DNA of 32,524 nt from an uncultured Bacteroidales bacterium (GCA_902801425.1 CADCIQ010000080.1:1-32524); one strand, 5' to 3'. Shown: positions 23,197 through 31,345, counted from the first letter of the stretch. The notes: generated by a model from the letters alone, not told the origin. Program-made: numbers and translations.

Positions 23197-25682
23197 ATAA
23201 GATAAGGAAATATATAAAAAAGATTTTTGCGGCTATAGGTGACTTCCCCCTCCGCCTTCCGGCTCCCTCCCTACGGGGGAGGGCGGGGGGAGAGGCCGTG
23301 GTCCTGTTTCTTCTCCTTCTCTCCTCCTGCTCCACCCACCTTGAGCCAGGCGAACAGCTATTCACCGGCCTCAAGCCTATCGACTATCAGAATCACGATA
23401 ATAGCGAGCATTTCATTGAGACACAGGCGGAAGTGGAGGCGGCTCTTGCAACCGCCCCTAATGGTGCTTTGTTCGGTTCTTCATACTATCGCACAATCCC
23501 TTACGCCCTCTGGATTCATAATGCCTGTGAGGGAAAGAAAAGCGGTTTTGCAAAGTGGATGGGCAGGACATTCGGTAAGGCTCCTGTGCTTATGGGCAAT
23601 GTGAACCCAGAGCTTCGCGTGTCTGTTGCTGAGAACGTGCTCCAGAATCATGGATATTTCCGTGGAAATGTGGATTACGACATAGTGTATGGCAAGGCAA
23701 AGACGACCAAGACTGATACCGTGGCTCGTCCTCGAACGGCGAAGGTGGCATATACCGTTAATATGGGACCGCTATACACAATTGATACAATCAGCTATCA
23801 TAATTTCCCGAAAGATGCGGTAAATCTCATCCTTGCTGACAAGCCGAAGATTAAGATAGGTGATCCGTTTGATGTTGCGGCTCTTGATGCCGAGCGTTCA
23901 CGCATAGCCTCTATCTTCCGAAATCATGGCTATTACTATTATAATCAGTCCTATACATCATATCTTGCTGATACCGTGAAAGTTCCTGAAAAGGTGCAAC
24001 TTCAGGTACACATGGCTGATTCCTTGCCTGACGAGGCTACCCAGAAATGGATGATAGGCAAGATAAACGTGAATATCCGCCGACAGAATCAGGAACAGCT
24101 AACCGACTCTACAAGTCGTCGTTTCGTCACCCTTCACTATAAGGGCAAGAAATCGCCTATCCGTGGTCGCGTGATTTTTTCTGATATGAAATTGCGCTCT
24201 GGCGAACTCTATTCGCAGGATCTCTACGAAGAGTCTCTGAACCGTTTCATTGGTCAGGGAGTATATTCAAGTACGAGTATTGAGTTCAAGAAGAAACTGA
24301 GACCTGACGGAACGGTTTTGACAGTTCCTGATACCGTTAGGTCGCTAACCCGTGATGGACAGGAACGCCGTGGAGCGGGTATCCTCGACATGACGGTGAA
24401 CTGTATCCTCGACAAGCCTTACGATGTAACCCTTCAGGCAAACTATCTCGGAAAGACATCTGGCAGAATGGGGCCTGGTGCGAGTCTTGGCTTTGCAAAG
24501 AGAAACGCTTTCCGTGGTGGTGAGGTCTTGGGCTTCAATCTGGCAGGAAGCTATGAGTTCCAGACTGGCGGTAGTGGTGATAATGGTGCTAACTATGAGA
24601 TCTCGGGTGATATGACCCTTACCATGCCACGACTCCTGATGCCGACATTCCTGAAGAAACATCGTCGTCGCTGGATGAATACCCCTTCCACTATGATAAC
24701 CGTGGCGCGTGAGACTATCAACCGTAGTGGCTTTTTCAGAAGGCATATTCTTTCGGGTGAACTTGCATATACCATCCAGCCAACATCTCAATCCGTACAT
24801 CAGATTTCGCCTCTCATCGTGGAGTTCGACCGATTGGCAGAGGTGTCTGCCGACTATCACGAGAAGGTGAAGAAGTCGCCTGTGCTCCTTGCATCCATGA
24901 ACGACTATTTCCTCATGAAGATGAAGTATAACTACAAATATACTTCACCTTCCAACTATCATAATCCTATCTATCTGTCTGCCACGCTAACGGAATCTTC
25001 CAACCTTATTGCGTTGGGCTATGCCCTTATAGGAAGAAGCTGGAACGAGAAGGACAAGACCTGTTTCAAGACTCCATTCTCGCAGTTCTTGAAGCTCGAT
25101 GTGGATTGGCGTAAGACATGGATGATTGACGAGCATTCATCCGTAGTGGCACATGCCCAGCTTGGTGTGTTGAAATGCTATGGCAATTCCACCTCCGCAC
25201 CATATTCCGAGCGTTACTATGTGGGTGGTGCAAACTCTATAAGGGCATTCTCAGCAAGAGCCGTAGGACCGGGCAGGTCATCCTTGCCTGATTCCCTGAG
25301 GAACTATCAATATATCTCAAACGTGGGTGATTTGAAGTGTGTAGTGAATCTTGAATATCGTCCTCGTCTGTTCGGTTCTCTCTATGGCGCTCTTTTTGTT
25401 GATGCAGGTAATGTCTGGACTCTTGAAGATTCGAAGAACTCTCTCGGATATGATATCTTTGGTGATGGAGTAGGGAAGAGGTTTGATGCAAGTAAGTTCC
25501 TCACAGACTTTGCCGTAGGTGCTGGTGTTGGTATCAGATATGACCTCGACTTCTTTGTTCTCCGCATAGACTGGGGCTTTGTTGTGCACGATCCTCGCTA
25601 TGATTCCAAGAGCGGATATTTCAATTTCCCAGGCTTCTCCAAAGGTCAATGTCTTAACTTCGCTATTGGTTATCCGTTCTAA
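23193..25682 (+). CDS. tamL: TamL: lipoprotein TamA-like Omp85 outer-membrane protein
   Basis: This 829-residue Omp85-family protein partners with TamB in outer-membrane assembly. In Bacteroidota this TamA relative is a lipoprotein (TamL), and a lipobox is visible: VVLFLLLLSSC with the acylated Cys at 46. POTRA-like domains occupy the N-terminal half (about 60-390; VAYTVNMGPLYTIDTISYHN and others). The surface-antigen barrel fills the C-terminal half, with the Omp85 loop motif YYVGGANSIRAFSARAVGPG (Gly of the usual RGF replaced by Ala, as in many TamL proteins) and terminal strands ending FAIGYPF. Its start overlaps the tamB stop. Odd: residues about 20-34 (RLPAPSLRGRAGGEA) between the basic start and the hydrophobic core come from a GC-rich palindrome, so the signal peptide n-region is about twice its normal length. 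Confidence 0.9.
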   Translation: MNKIRKYIKKIFAAIGDFPLRLPAPSLRGRAGGEAVVLFLLLLSSCSTHLEPGEQLFTGLKPIDYQNHDNSEHFIETQAEVEAALATAPNGALFGSSYYRTIPYALWIHNACEGKKSGFAKWMGRTFGKAPVLMGNVNPELRVSVAENVLQNHGYFRGNVDYDIVYGKAKTTKTDTVARPRTAKVAYTVNMGPLYTIDTISYHNFPKDAVNLILADKPKIKIGDPFDVAALDAERSRIASIFRNHGYYYYNQSYTSYLADTVKVPEKVQLQVHMADSLPDEATQKWMIGKINVNIRRQNQEQLTDSTSRRFVTLHYKGKKSPIRGRVIFSDMKLRSGELYSQDLYEESLNRFIGQGVYSSTSIEFKKKLRPDGTVLTVPDTVRSLTRDGQERRGAGILDMTVNCILDKPYDVTLQANYLGKTSGRMGPGASLGFAKRNAFRGGEVLGFNLAGSYEFQTGGSGDNGANYEISGDMTLTMPRLLMPTFLKKHRRRWMNTPSTMITVARETINRSGFFRRHILSGELAYTIQPTSQSVHQISPLIVEFDRLAEVSADYHEKVKKSPVLLASMNDYFLMKMKYNYKYTSPSNYHNPIYLSATLTESSNLIALGYALIGRSWNEKDKTCFKTPFSQFLKLDVDWRKTWMIDEHSSVVAHAQLGVLKCYGNSTSAPYSERYYVGGANSIRAFSARAVGPGRSSLPDSLRNYQYISNVGDLKCVVNLEYRPRLFGSLYGALFVDAGNVWTLEDSKNSLGYDIFGDGVGKRFDASKFLTDFAVGAGVGIRYDLDFFVLRIDWGFVVHDPRYDSKSGYFNFPGFSKGQCLNFAIGYPF
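23252..23297. repeat. GC-rich palindrome inside the TamL signal peptide
   Basis: ccgccttccggctccctccc then tacgggggagggcgg and ggggagaggcc; nearly identical to the intergenic copy at 12838-12884. It is translated in frame as RLPAPSLRGRAGGEA between the start and the lipoprotein signal core. Confidence 0.9.
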
Positions 25683-25725
25683 TGGTTATCCGCAATCATC
25701 TCTAAATATGAAAGAGACGAGATTT

Positions 25726-25940
25726 AACGTCAGTTCGATGACTTGCTTCAGTTTGATGAGCTTCAGCGAATAATTTATACCCTTTAATACAAATACGCAC
25801 CTTTGGTGCTGAACTGACAATAATTACCAATCTTACCAATCTTCAACCAGTAATTATCATTTTTTATTGGAAAAAGATTGGTAATTATTGTCAGTTCAGC
25901 ATCGGAGATGCGTTTGCCATGAATTCGTCGAACTGAGGTT
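25726..25940. mobile_element. Long MITE-like element with nested perfect inverted repeat
   Basis: The outer ends AACGTCAGTTCGATGA (25726) and AATTCGTCGAACTGAGGTT (25922-25940) are inverted. Inside, 27 bases at 25808-25834 (starting gctgaactgacaataatt) are an exact inverted repeat of 25874-25900, with a 39-base spacer. It shares the ends and the internal aactgacaataattacc with the element at 8224-8334. It has no coding capacity. Confidence 0.75.
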
Positions 25941-26036
25941 ATATCAGAGTCTCGTTCCCCGCTACTTCCTGGGCTGTAAGTGGGGGGTATTTCCGTCATA
26001 ACTCTCTTAATAAAACCATATAAACACCAAAAACTT

Positions 26037-26128
26037 ACCATTATAACACATTAATATTACCATAGTTTATGGTATTATAATGGTATTATTATGGTAATAT
26101 AATGGTATTATTATGGTATTATCATAGG
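26037..26128. repeat. Array of 11-base units (ATGGTATTATA)
   Basis: ATGGT-type units start at 26069, 26080, 26091, 26102, 26113, and a variant at 26124: exact 11-base steps. Complementary ACCAT-type units lie in the same step at 26037 and 26059, with a diverged unit at 26048. It forms an AT-rich palindrome. Confidence 0.85.
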
Positions 26129-26194
26129 ACTTACTTCGGAGGAAGAAGGGCAGTTTATGGGGGGGCAGAGTTTAGGGATAGTCTGTAAAATTAC

Positions 26195-26452
26195 GTCAGT
26201 TTAACGGGAGTTATTTCCCTATGGTCAGTGGGTCTTCGACAAATCTCGGTGAAAATAAACGCTGCGCTTGGCTACATGAATTAATCGCAAATTATCCGTA
26301 AATTAACCGTAAATTATCCGCGAATTTATTATTGTTGACATGAGAATAAAAGAATTTACGATTAATTCACGGATAATTCACGGGCATTTATGTTCGCCCA
26401 GGGCAAAAAATAAGGGGATGCTGAGAAGTTGCAAATTCATAGAACTCACGTT
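26195..26452. repeat. AACGT-type ends enclosing an 11-base-unit palindrome
   Basis: ACGTCAGTTTAACGGGAG at 26195 and AGAACTCACGTTA at about 26440-26452 are inverted ends of the AACGT type. Between them, four AATTATCCGTA-like units start at 26279, 26290, 26301 and 26312, and three complementary TTCACGGATAA-like units start at 26355, 26366 and 26377, again with 11-base steps. The segment 26217-26247 (ggtcagtgggtcttcgacaa) is shared with 28877-28906. Confidence 0.65.
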
Positions 26453-26527
26453 ATGTTAATAACACGTTAATGCCGTATTCATTTTTTGTGAGTCTTTTTA
26501 TTATGTGGAATCATTTTACCATTAAAA

Positions 26528-26559
26528 TTTGTGTAGGTAAAAAAAAAGTTGTAATTTTG
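26528..26559 (+). promoter_or_regulatory. Promoter of the sugar nucleotidyltransferase gene
   Basis: TTTG 26528-26531, a 20-base gap and TAATTTTG 26552-26559 match the consensus. The leader of about 110 bases includes a direct repeat taggtgatgggtgt (about 26571-26599). Confidence 0.7.
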
Positions 26560-26677
26560 CACTCGATATTTAGGTGATGGGTGTTAGGTGATGGGTGTTT
26601 GTGTTTAGCAAATCATTCCATCGGCAGTAAATACCTTTCACTTGGTGACAAGAACGTATAAAACAAAAACAATATTT

Positions 26678-27601
26678 ATGAAACCAACACTTTTTCTCCT
26701 CGCTGCTGGTATGGGAAGCCGTTATGGTGGCTTGAAGCAGCTTGATGGTCTGGGCCCTAACGGTGAGACCATTATGGACTATAGTATATATGATGCAATC
26801 GAGGCCGGTTTCGGTAAGATTGTATGGGTTATCCGTAAGGATTTCGAAGAGCAGTTCCGCACACAGATCCTCTCAAAGTATGAGGGTAAGATTAAGTGCG
26901 AGCTCTGTTTCCAGGGCATTGACGCTCTGCCAGAGGGATTCTCTGTACCAGAAGGCCGTGAGAAGCCTTGGGGAACAAACCACGCCGTGCTTATGGGTAA
27001 GGACGTTATCAAAGAGCCTTTCTGCGTAATCAACTGCGACGACTTCTATAACCGTGACGCATTCAAGGTTATCGGCAAGTATCTTGCTGATCTTCCAGAG
27101 GGCGCTAAGGGACAGTATGCTATGGTAGGTTTCCGCGTAGGCAACACATTGAGCGAGAACGGAACTGTTAGCCGTGGTGTTTGCTCAAAGGATGAGAACG
27201 GCAACCTCACAACTTGCGTAGAGCGTACAAAGATTGCACGTCTTGAGGATGGCTCTGTGGCTTATCGTGCTGACAACAAGGAGGATGGCGAGTGGGTTCG
27301 CGTGGATGAGAATGCTCCTGTAAGTATGAATATGTGGGGCTTCACTCCTGACTACTTCGAGTATTCTGAGGAGTATTTCAAGGAGTTCCTTTCAGATGAG
27401 GCTAACATCAAGAACCTCAAGTCTGAGTTCTTCATTCCTCTGATGGTTAATAAGCTCATCAACGACGGCACAGCAACTTGCAAGGTGCTCGATACTACAA
27501 GTAAGTGGTTTGGCGTAACTTATTCTGAGGATCGTCCTGATACAGTAGCTCGTATTGCGAAGCTTGTTGAGGAGGGAGTGTATCCAAACAAACTTTTTTA
27601 A
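26678..27601 (+). CDS. NDP-sugar nucleotidyltransferase
   Basis: This 307-residue cytoplasmic enzyme has the Rossmann-like GT-A nucleotidyltransferase fold that joins an NTP and a sugar phosphate. The nucleotide-binding motif is at 7-20 (LLAAGMGSRYGGLK), followed by QLDGLGPNGETIMDYSIYDA. A central PWGTNHAVLMGKDVI and FCVINCDDFYNRDAF contain the metal-binding Asp pair. The exact sugar and nucleotide cannot be settled from sequence. The ATG at 26678 is the natural start; the frame from 26642 runs back through the leader. Codon usage is biased to a limited set (frequent CGT, GGC, AAG), suggesting high expression. A long palindrome follows at 27612-27776, before the DHH phosphatase gene. Confidence 0.85.
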   Translation: MKPTLFLLAAGMGSRYGGLKQLDGLGPNGETIMDYSIYDAIEAGFGKIVWVIRKDFEEQFRTQILSKYEGKIKCELCFQGIDALPEGFSVPEGREKPWGTNHAVLMGKDVIKEPFCVINCDDFYNRDAFKVIGKYLADLPEGAKGQYAMVGFRVGNTLSENGTVSRGVCSKDENGNLTTCVERTKIARLEDGSVAYRADNKEDGEWVRVDENAPVSMNMWGFTPDYFEYSEEYFKEFLSDEANIKNLKSEFFIPLMVNKLINDGTATCKVLDTTSKWFGVTYSEDRPDTVARIAKLVEEGVYPNKLF

Positions 27602-27611
27602 AAGGAAACTA

Positions 27612-27776
27612 ACAGCCCCTCACCACGGCCCCTCACCCGTCCTGCGGACACCCTCTCCCCAAGGGGCGAGGGGGAAGTTACTAATGAAACTTTATGGGGA
27701 TTACTCATAGCGAAAAAAGGTGACTCTGACCTCGCCCCTTGGGGAGAGGATGCCCGTAGGGCAGGTGAGGGGCTGT
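27612..27776. repeat. Large GC-rich palindrome between genes
   Basis: The left arm 27612-27673 (acagcccctcac; ctctccccaaggggcgagg) pairs with 27730-27776 (cctcgccccttggggagagg; ggtgaggggctgt). The left arm has an internal duplication (ccctcaccacggcccctcac). The loop includes attactcatagcgaaaaaagg, resembling the loop core of 4996-5037 and 7417-7458. It lies within the presumed transcript. Confidence 0.85.
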
Positions 27777-27816
27777 GGTGAAGGTGTGTGTTCTTTTTCT
27801 TTTTTATTTCTTTTTC

Positions 27817-28851
27817 ATGAAATTAAATCTCGTTTCTGAGGCTGAGCTTTCTCAGCTTCGTGATATTGTGGCCGGGGCTGAGCGTGTGCTTGTCCTCGGC
27901 CACACTAACCCAGACGGTGACGCGATGGGCTCTACTTTGACATGGGCGGAGTATATACGTCAGCAAGGGAAGAAGGTCACGGTGGTGGTTCCTGATATGT
28001 TCCCGGACTTCCTTCATTGGTTGCCGGGGTCAGAGACCGTGGTGCGTTATGACAAGCACCCAGAGGTGGTGGAGAGATTGTTTGCCGAGTGCGATACAAT
28101 CTTCTGCCTTGATTTCAACGTGCCTTCACGCATAACGGAGACACTTGGAGAGATGCTTCTGAAAGCACCGGGAAAGAAAGTGCTTATAGATCATCATCTT
28201 GGTCCTGATGTTCCAACTGTGCAGACAATCTCTCGTCCTGAGATGAGCAGCACGTCGGAAATGGTCTTTAGACTGATATATCAGTTGGGAGGCTATGAGC
28301 GGATGACGAACAAGATGGCTGTGACCACGTATTGCGGTATGATGACCGATACGGGCGGCTTTACTTTCAATTCTACTCGTGCGGAGATATTCTATATCAT
28401 CAGCCTGCTTCTTGAGAAGGGCATTGACAAGGATAAGATCTACCGTAACGTGTTCAATAACTTCAGCGACTACCGTCTGCGTCTCGTGGGGTATGTGCTG
28501 TATGAGAAACTGCGAATACTCACACCTCTCAGGGCTTCGTATTACATACTGACAAAGGAGGACTTGAAGCGTTTCCACTATGTTAAGGGAGATGCAGAGG
28601 GGCTTGTGAATATGCCTTTGCAACTCAAGGGGCATCGTCTGTCGATTTCGCTTCGTGAGGATACTGATAAGCAGAACCTTCTCTGGGTGAGTCTAAGGTC
28701 GGTAGATGATTTTCCTTGTAATGAGATGGCTGCCCAGTTCTTTAATGGCGGTGGTCATAAGAATGCTTCTGGAGGTCGTCTGAACTGCTCTGTGAAAGAG
28801 GCAGAGGCAATTGTGCACGAGGCGGTAAAGGCGTTTGCGCATTTGCTGTAA
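27817..28851 (+). CDS. nrnA: DHH-family phosphoesterase, NrnA type
   Basis: This 344-residue cytoplasmic enzyme is of the bifunctional oligoribonuclease / pAp phosphatase (NrnA) type, which degrades very short RNA and 3'-phosphoadenosine 5'-phosphate. The motifs are complete: GHTNPDGDAMGS (29-39), LDFNVPSR (98-105), LIDHHL with DHH at 125-127, MTDTGGFTFNSTR with Asp178, and the C-terminal DHHA1 glycine motif GGGHKNASGG (311-320). The ATG at 27817 is preferred; the start at 27775 would add residues translated from the upstream palindrome. It is followed by a DUF4827 lipoprotein and phosphoglucosamine mutase, an order I recognise from other Bacteroidota, with a repeat at 28856 between. Confidence 0.88.
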   Translation: MKLNLVSEAELSQLRDIVAGAERVLVLGHTNPDGDAMGSTLTWAEYIRQQGKKVTVVVPDMFPDFLHWLPGSETVVRYDKHPEVVERLFAECDTIFCLDFNVPSRITETLGEMLLKAPGKKVLIDHHLGPDVPTVQTISRPEMSSTSEMVFRLIYQLGGYERMTNKMAVTTYCGMMTDTGGFTFNSTRAEIFYIISLLLEKGIDKDKIYRNVFNNFSDYRLRLVGYVLYEKLRILTPLRASYYILTKEDLKRFHYVKGDAEGLVNMPLQLKGHRLSISLREDTDKQNLLWVSLRSVDDFPCNEMAAQFFNGGGHKNASGGRLNCSVKEAEAIVHEAVKAFAHLL

Positions 28852-28855
28852 AAAA

Positions 28856-28914
28856 AGCCTAACCAAGCCTTTCTTCCCTGTGGTCAGAGGGTCTTACGAC
28901 AAATCTCCCAAAGG
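28856..28914. repeat. Inverted repeat of the CCTAACC/AAGGGAAGG type
   Basis: gcctaaccaagcctttcttccc pairs loosely with caaagggaagga. It contains gtggtcagagggtcttacga, shared with 26221-26240. Its arms match the words of the element at 18318-18430. Confidence 0.6.
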
Positions 28915-28985
28915 GAAGGATGTTTTATAGTATAATTGCATCCTGCCAGGCTAAAGGTTTGTAAATTATTAATTATTAACTGTTA

Positions 28986-29021
28986 TTTGTGATAATAGTT
29001 CGTAATTATTTATTAACTTTG
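28986..29021 (+). promoter_or_regulatory. Possible promoter of the DUF4827 gene
   Basis: TAACTTTG (29014-29021) fits the -7 box well, but the nearest TTTG (28986-28989) is 24 bases away rather than 19-20. ATG 29069 lies about 40 bases after the expected start. Confidence 0.45.
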
Positions 29022-29068
29022 CAGCGCAAATAAAAAAAACTTTGGGCAGTAAAATCATTTGATAATTA

Positions 29069-29746
29069 ATGAAGAAAATACTTTATGTCGTATTGCTTGC
29101 CGTTGTTGGCTTGACGATGTATTCATGTGACGACTATGAGACTTATGCGGAACAGCGTGACTACGAGATTTCGCGTATCTCAAGTTTTATCAATAACCCG
29201 ACTCAGGGTGAGATAAAGGGAAAGAAGATAAATGTTATCTCTGAGGAGGAGTTCCTTAAGGACACGATAACCGATTTGTCGAAGAATGAGTTCGTGCTTC
29301 TGGGTAATGGAGTTTATATGCAGATCGTAAGGCGTGGTTGCGGTAGTATTCTAAAGAATGGAGAGAGTACCACCGTGCTTTGTCGTTTCAAAGAGTATAA
29401 TATCAATTCAGATACATTGCAGTTGAGAAATGATGCAGCCTTGACTCAGCAGGACTATTATGAGAAGTTTGATGTCTATAATACTTCTGGAACATTTAGT
29501 GCTTCGTTCAAGAAGTCGGAGGAAAATACCGGATATCATGGAGTGATGTATTACAGATATAGTACAGCTTCTGTTCCTTCTGGATGGCTTGCTCCTTTGT
29601 CATATATCAAACTCGGTCGCCCTGCAAATGATGGTGATGAGGTTGCGAAGGTGCGTCTTATCGTTCCGCATGACCAGGGACATTCTAATGCAAATAGCGG
29701 CGTTTATGCGTGCTATTACGAAATAACATACGAAAGAGGCATTTAG
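29069..29746 (+). CDS. DUF4827 lipoprotein
   Basis: This 225-residue protein has a lipoprotein signal (MKKILYVVLLAVVGLTMYSC, Cys20). The acidic residues directly after Cys (DDYE) are like the Bacteroidota surface-export signal, so it may reach the outer leaflet of the outer membrane (inference). The body has the DUF4827 pattern (EEFLKDTITDLSKNEFVLL; NGVYMQIVRRGCG; LGRPANDGDEVAKVRLIVPH), which resembles an FKBP-type fold with a final strand YACYYEITYE. No catalytic activity is known to me. The neighbouring DHH phosphatase and phosphoglucosamine mutase genes have the same order in relatives, suggesting a conserved cluster. Confidence 0.78.
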   Translation: MKKILYVVLLAVVGLTMYSCDDYETYAEQRDYEISRISSFINNPTQGEIKGKKINVISEEEFLKDTITDLSKNEFVLLGNGVYMQIVRRGCGSILKNGESTTVLCRFKEYNINSDTLQLRNDAALTQQDYYEKFDVYNTSGTFSASFKKSEENTGYHGVMYYRYSTASVPSGWLAPLSYIKLGRPANDGDEVAKVRLIVPHDQGHSNANSGVYACYYEITYERGI

Positions 29747-29818
29747 TAGAGGGTAAGGATAAAAGTTGAAAGTGTAAAGAGTAATAGAGTAAAGTTGATA
29801 GATTAAAGAATAATAGAT

Positions 29819-31207
29819 ATGACACTTATAAAATCAATTTCTGGTATTCGTGGTACTATCGGCGGTCCTGCTGGTGATACCCTTAATCCACTTGATATCG
29901 TAAAGTTTACATCAGCTTACGCTGCATTCATCCGTAAGAGTACAAAGAACCCGACAAACAAGATCGTTGTTGGTCGTGATGCCCGTATTTCTGGCGAGAT
30001 GGTGAAGAATGTGGTTTGTGGCACATTGATGGGCATGGGCTATGATGTTATCAATATAGGCCTTGCCTCTACTCCTACCACAGAGCTTGCCGTTACTATG
30101 GCGGGTGCTGACGGTGGTATCATCATCACGGCTTCACATAACCCACGTCATTGGAATGCCCTCAAGCTACTTAATGCTCGTGGTGAGTTCCTTACAAAGG
30201 ATAATGGTAATGAGGTTCTTGCCATTGCTGAGGCAGAGGCATTTGACTATGCTGATGTTGATCACATGGGCAAATATACTGAGGAGAACTTTGATGATCG
30301 TCATATAGAGGCTGTTCTCAACCTTAAGCTTACTGATCTTGAGGCAATCAAGAAGGCTGGCTTCCGTGTTGTCGTTGATTCCATCAACTCTGTTGGCGGT
30401 ATCATTCTTCCAAAGCTCCTTGATAAGCTGGGTGTGGAATACAAGTTCCTGAATGGCGAGCCTAACGGAGACTTCGCACATAATCCGGAGCCACTTGAGA
30501 AGAATCTCACAGGCATTATGGATGAGCTTGCAAAGGGTGGCTATGACCTCGGTATCGTTGTTGATCCAGATGTTGACCGTCTTGCATTCATCTGTGAGGA
30601 TGGTAAGATGTTCGGTGAGGAATATACCCTTGTTAGCGTAGCCGACTATGTTCTTGAGCATACACCAGGTGCTACCGTAAGCAACCTCAGTTCTACACGT
30701 GCCCTTCGTGATGTAACTGAGAAGCATGGTGGCGTTTATAGTGCTGCTGCCGTAGGTGAGGTTAACGTAACTACAAAGATGCGTGAGGTCGGTGCTGTGA
30801 TCGGTGGTGAAGGTAATGGTGGAGTAATCTATCCAGAGAGCCACTATGGTCGTGATGCCCTCGTTGGTATTGCTCTCTTCCTCTCATCTCTTGCTCATAA
30901 GGGCGTTAAGGTTAGTGAGCTTCGTAAGACATTCCCAGAGTACTTCATTGCAAAGAATCGTATTGATCTTACTCCAAGTACTGATGTGGATGCTATTCTC
31001 GTCAAGGTAAAGGAAATGTTTGCTGCTCAGGCAGATGCAAAGGTTAATGATATTGACGGTGTGAAGATTGACTTCCCTGACAAGTGGGTTCATCTCCGTA
31101 AGTCAAACACAGAGCCAATCATTCGTGTTTATTCTGAGGCACACACAATGGAAGAGGCTGACGAAATCGGTAAGAAGCTGATGGGTGTGGTTTATTCTTT
31201 CCAGTAA
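29819..31207 (+). CDS. glmM: Phosphoglucosamine mutase
   Basis: This 462-residue cytoplasmic enzyme interconverts glucosamine-6-phosphate and glucosamine-1-phosphate on the route to UDP-GlcNAc, for peptidoglycan and lipopolysaccharide. The four alpha-D-phosphohexomutase motifs are intact: the phosphoserine loop TASHNPRHWNALK (Ser106), metal site DPDVDR (249-254), sugar loop EGNGGVIYPES, and phosphate loop RKSNTEPIIRV (427-437). The N-terminus GIRGTIGG is typical. It is preceded by a 7-base-like repeat (29752-29818, with aaag and ttga words) and followed by the palindrome 31216-31337. Codon use resembles the nucleotidyltransferase at 26678 (highly expressed type). Phosphomannomutase/phosphoglucomutase activity is possible for this subgroup. 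Confidence 0.92.
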   Translation: MTLIKSISGIRGTIGGPAGDTLNPLDIVKFTSAYAAFIRKSTKNPTNKIVVGRDARISGEMVKNVVCGTLMGMGYDVINIGLASTPTTELAVTMAGADGGIIITASHNPRHWNALKLLNARGEFLTKDNGNEVLAIAEAEAFDYADVDHMGKYTEENFDDRHIEAVLNLKLTDLEAIKKAGFRVVVDSINSVGGIILPKLLDKLGVEYKFLNGEPNGDFAHNPEPLEKNLTGIMDELAKGGYDLGIVVDPDVDRLAFICEDGKMFGEEYTLVSVADYVLEHTPGATVSNLSSTRALRDVTEKHGGVYSAAAVGEVNVTTKMREVGAVIGGEGNGGVIYPESHYGRDALVGIALFLSSLAHKGVKVSELRKTFPEYFIAKNRIDLTPSTDVDAILVKVKEMFAAQADAKVNDIDGVKIDFPDKWVHLRKSNTEPIIRVYSEAHTMEEADEIGKKLMGVVYSFQ

Positions 31208-31215
31208 GCTTTTTT

Positions 31216-31337
31216 AGTGAAGAGATAAGAGTGAAGAGTTAAGAATTTAAGTTACATTTTATAGCGTAAGGTTAATATACGATCTTAAACTGCAATACAA
31301 ACTTAAATTCTTCACTCTTAGTTTTTCACTCTTCACT
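31216..31337. repeat. Palindrome of AGTGAAGAG units
   Basis: The left arm 31216-31253 (agtgaagagataagagtgaa, gagttaagaatttaagtt) pairs with 31300-31337. The loop begins gttacattttatagcgtaagg and ends aatacaaac, as in the loops at 4996-5037 and 7417-7458. It lies between glmM and the terminator at 31346. Confidence 0.75.
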
Positions 31338-31345
31338 TTCAGCAT

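Noticed and set aside
27775-27816. Earlier start of the DHH phosphatase
   Set aside because: It begins in the end of the palindrome and adds a Phe-rich stretch with no family match.
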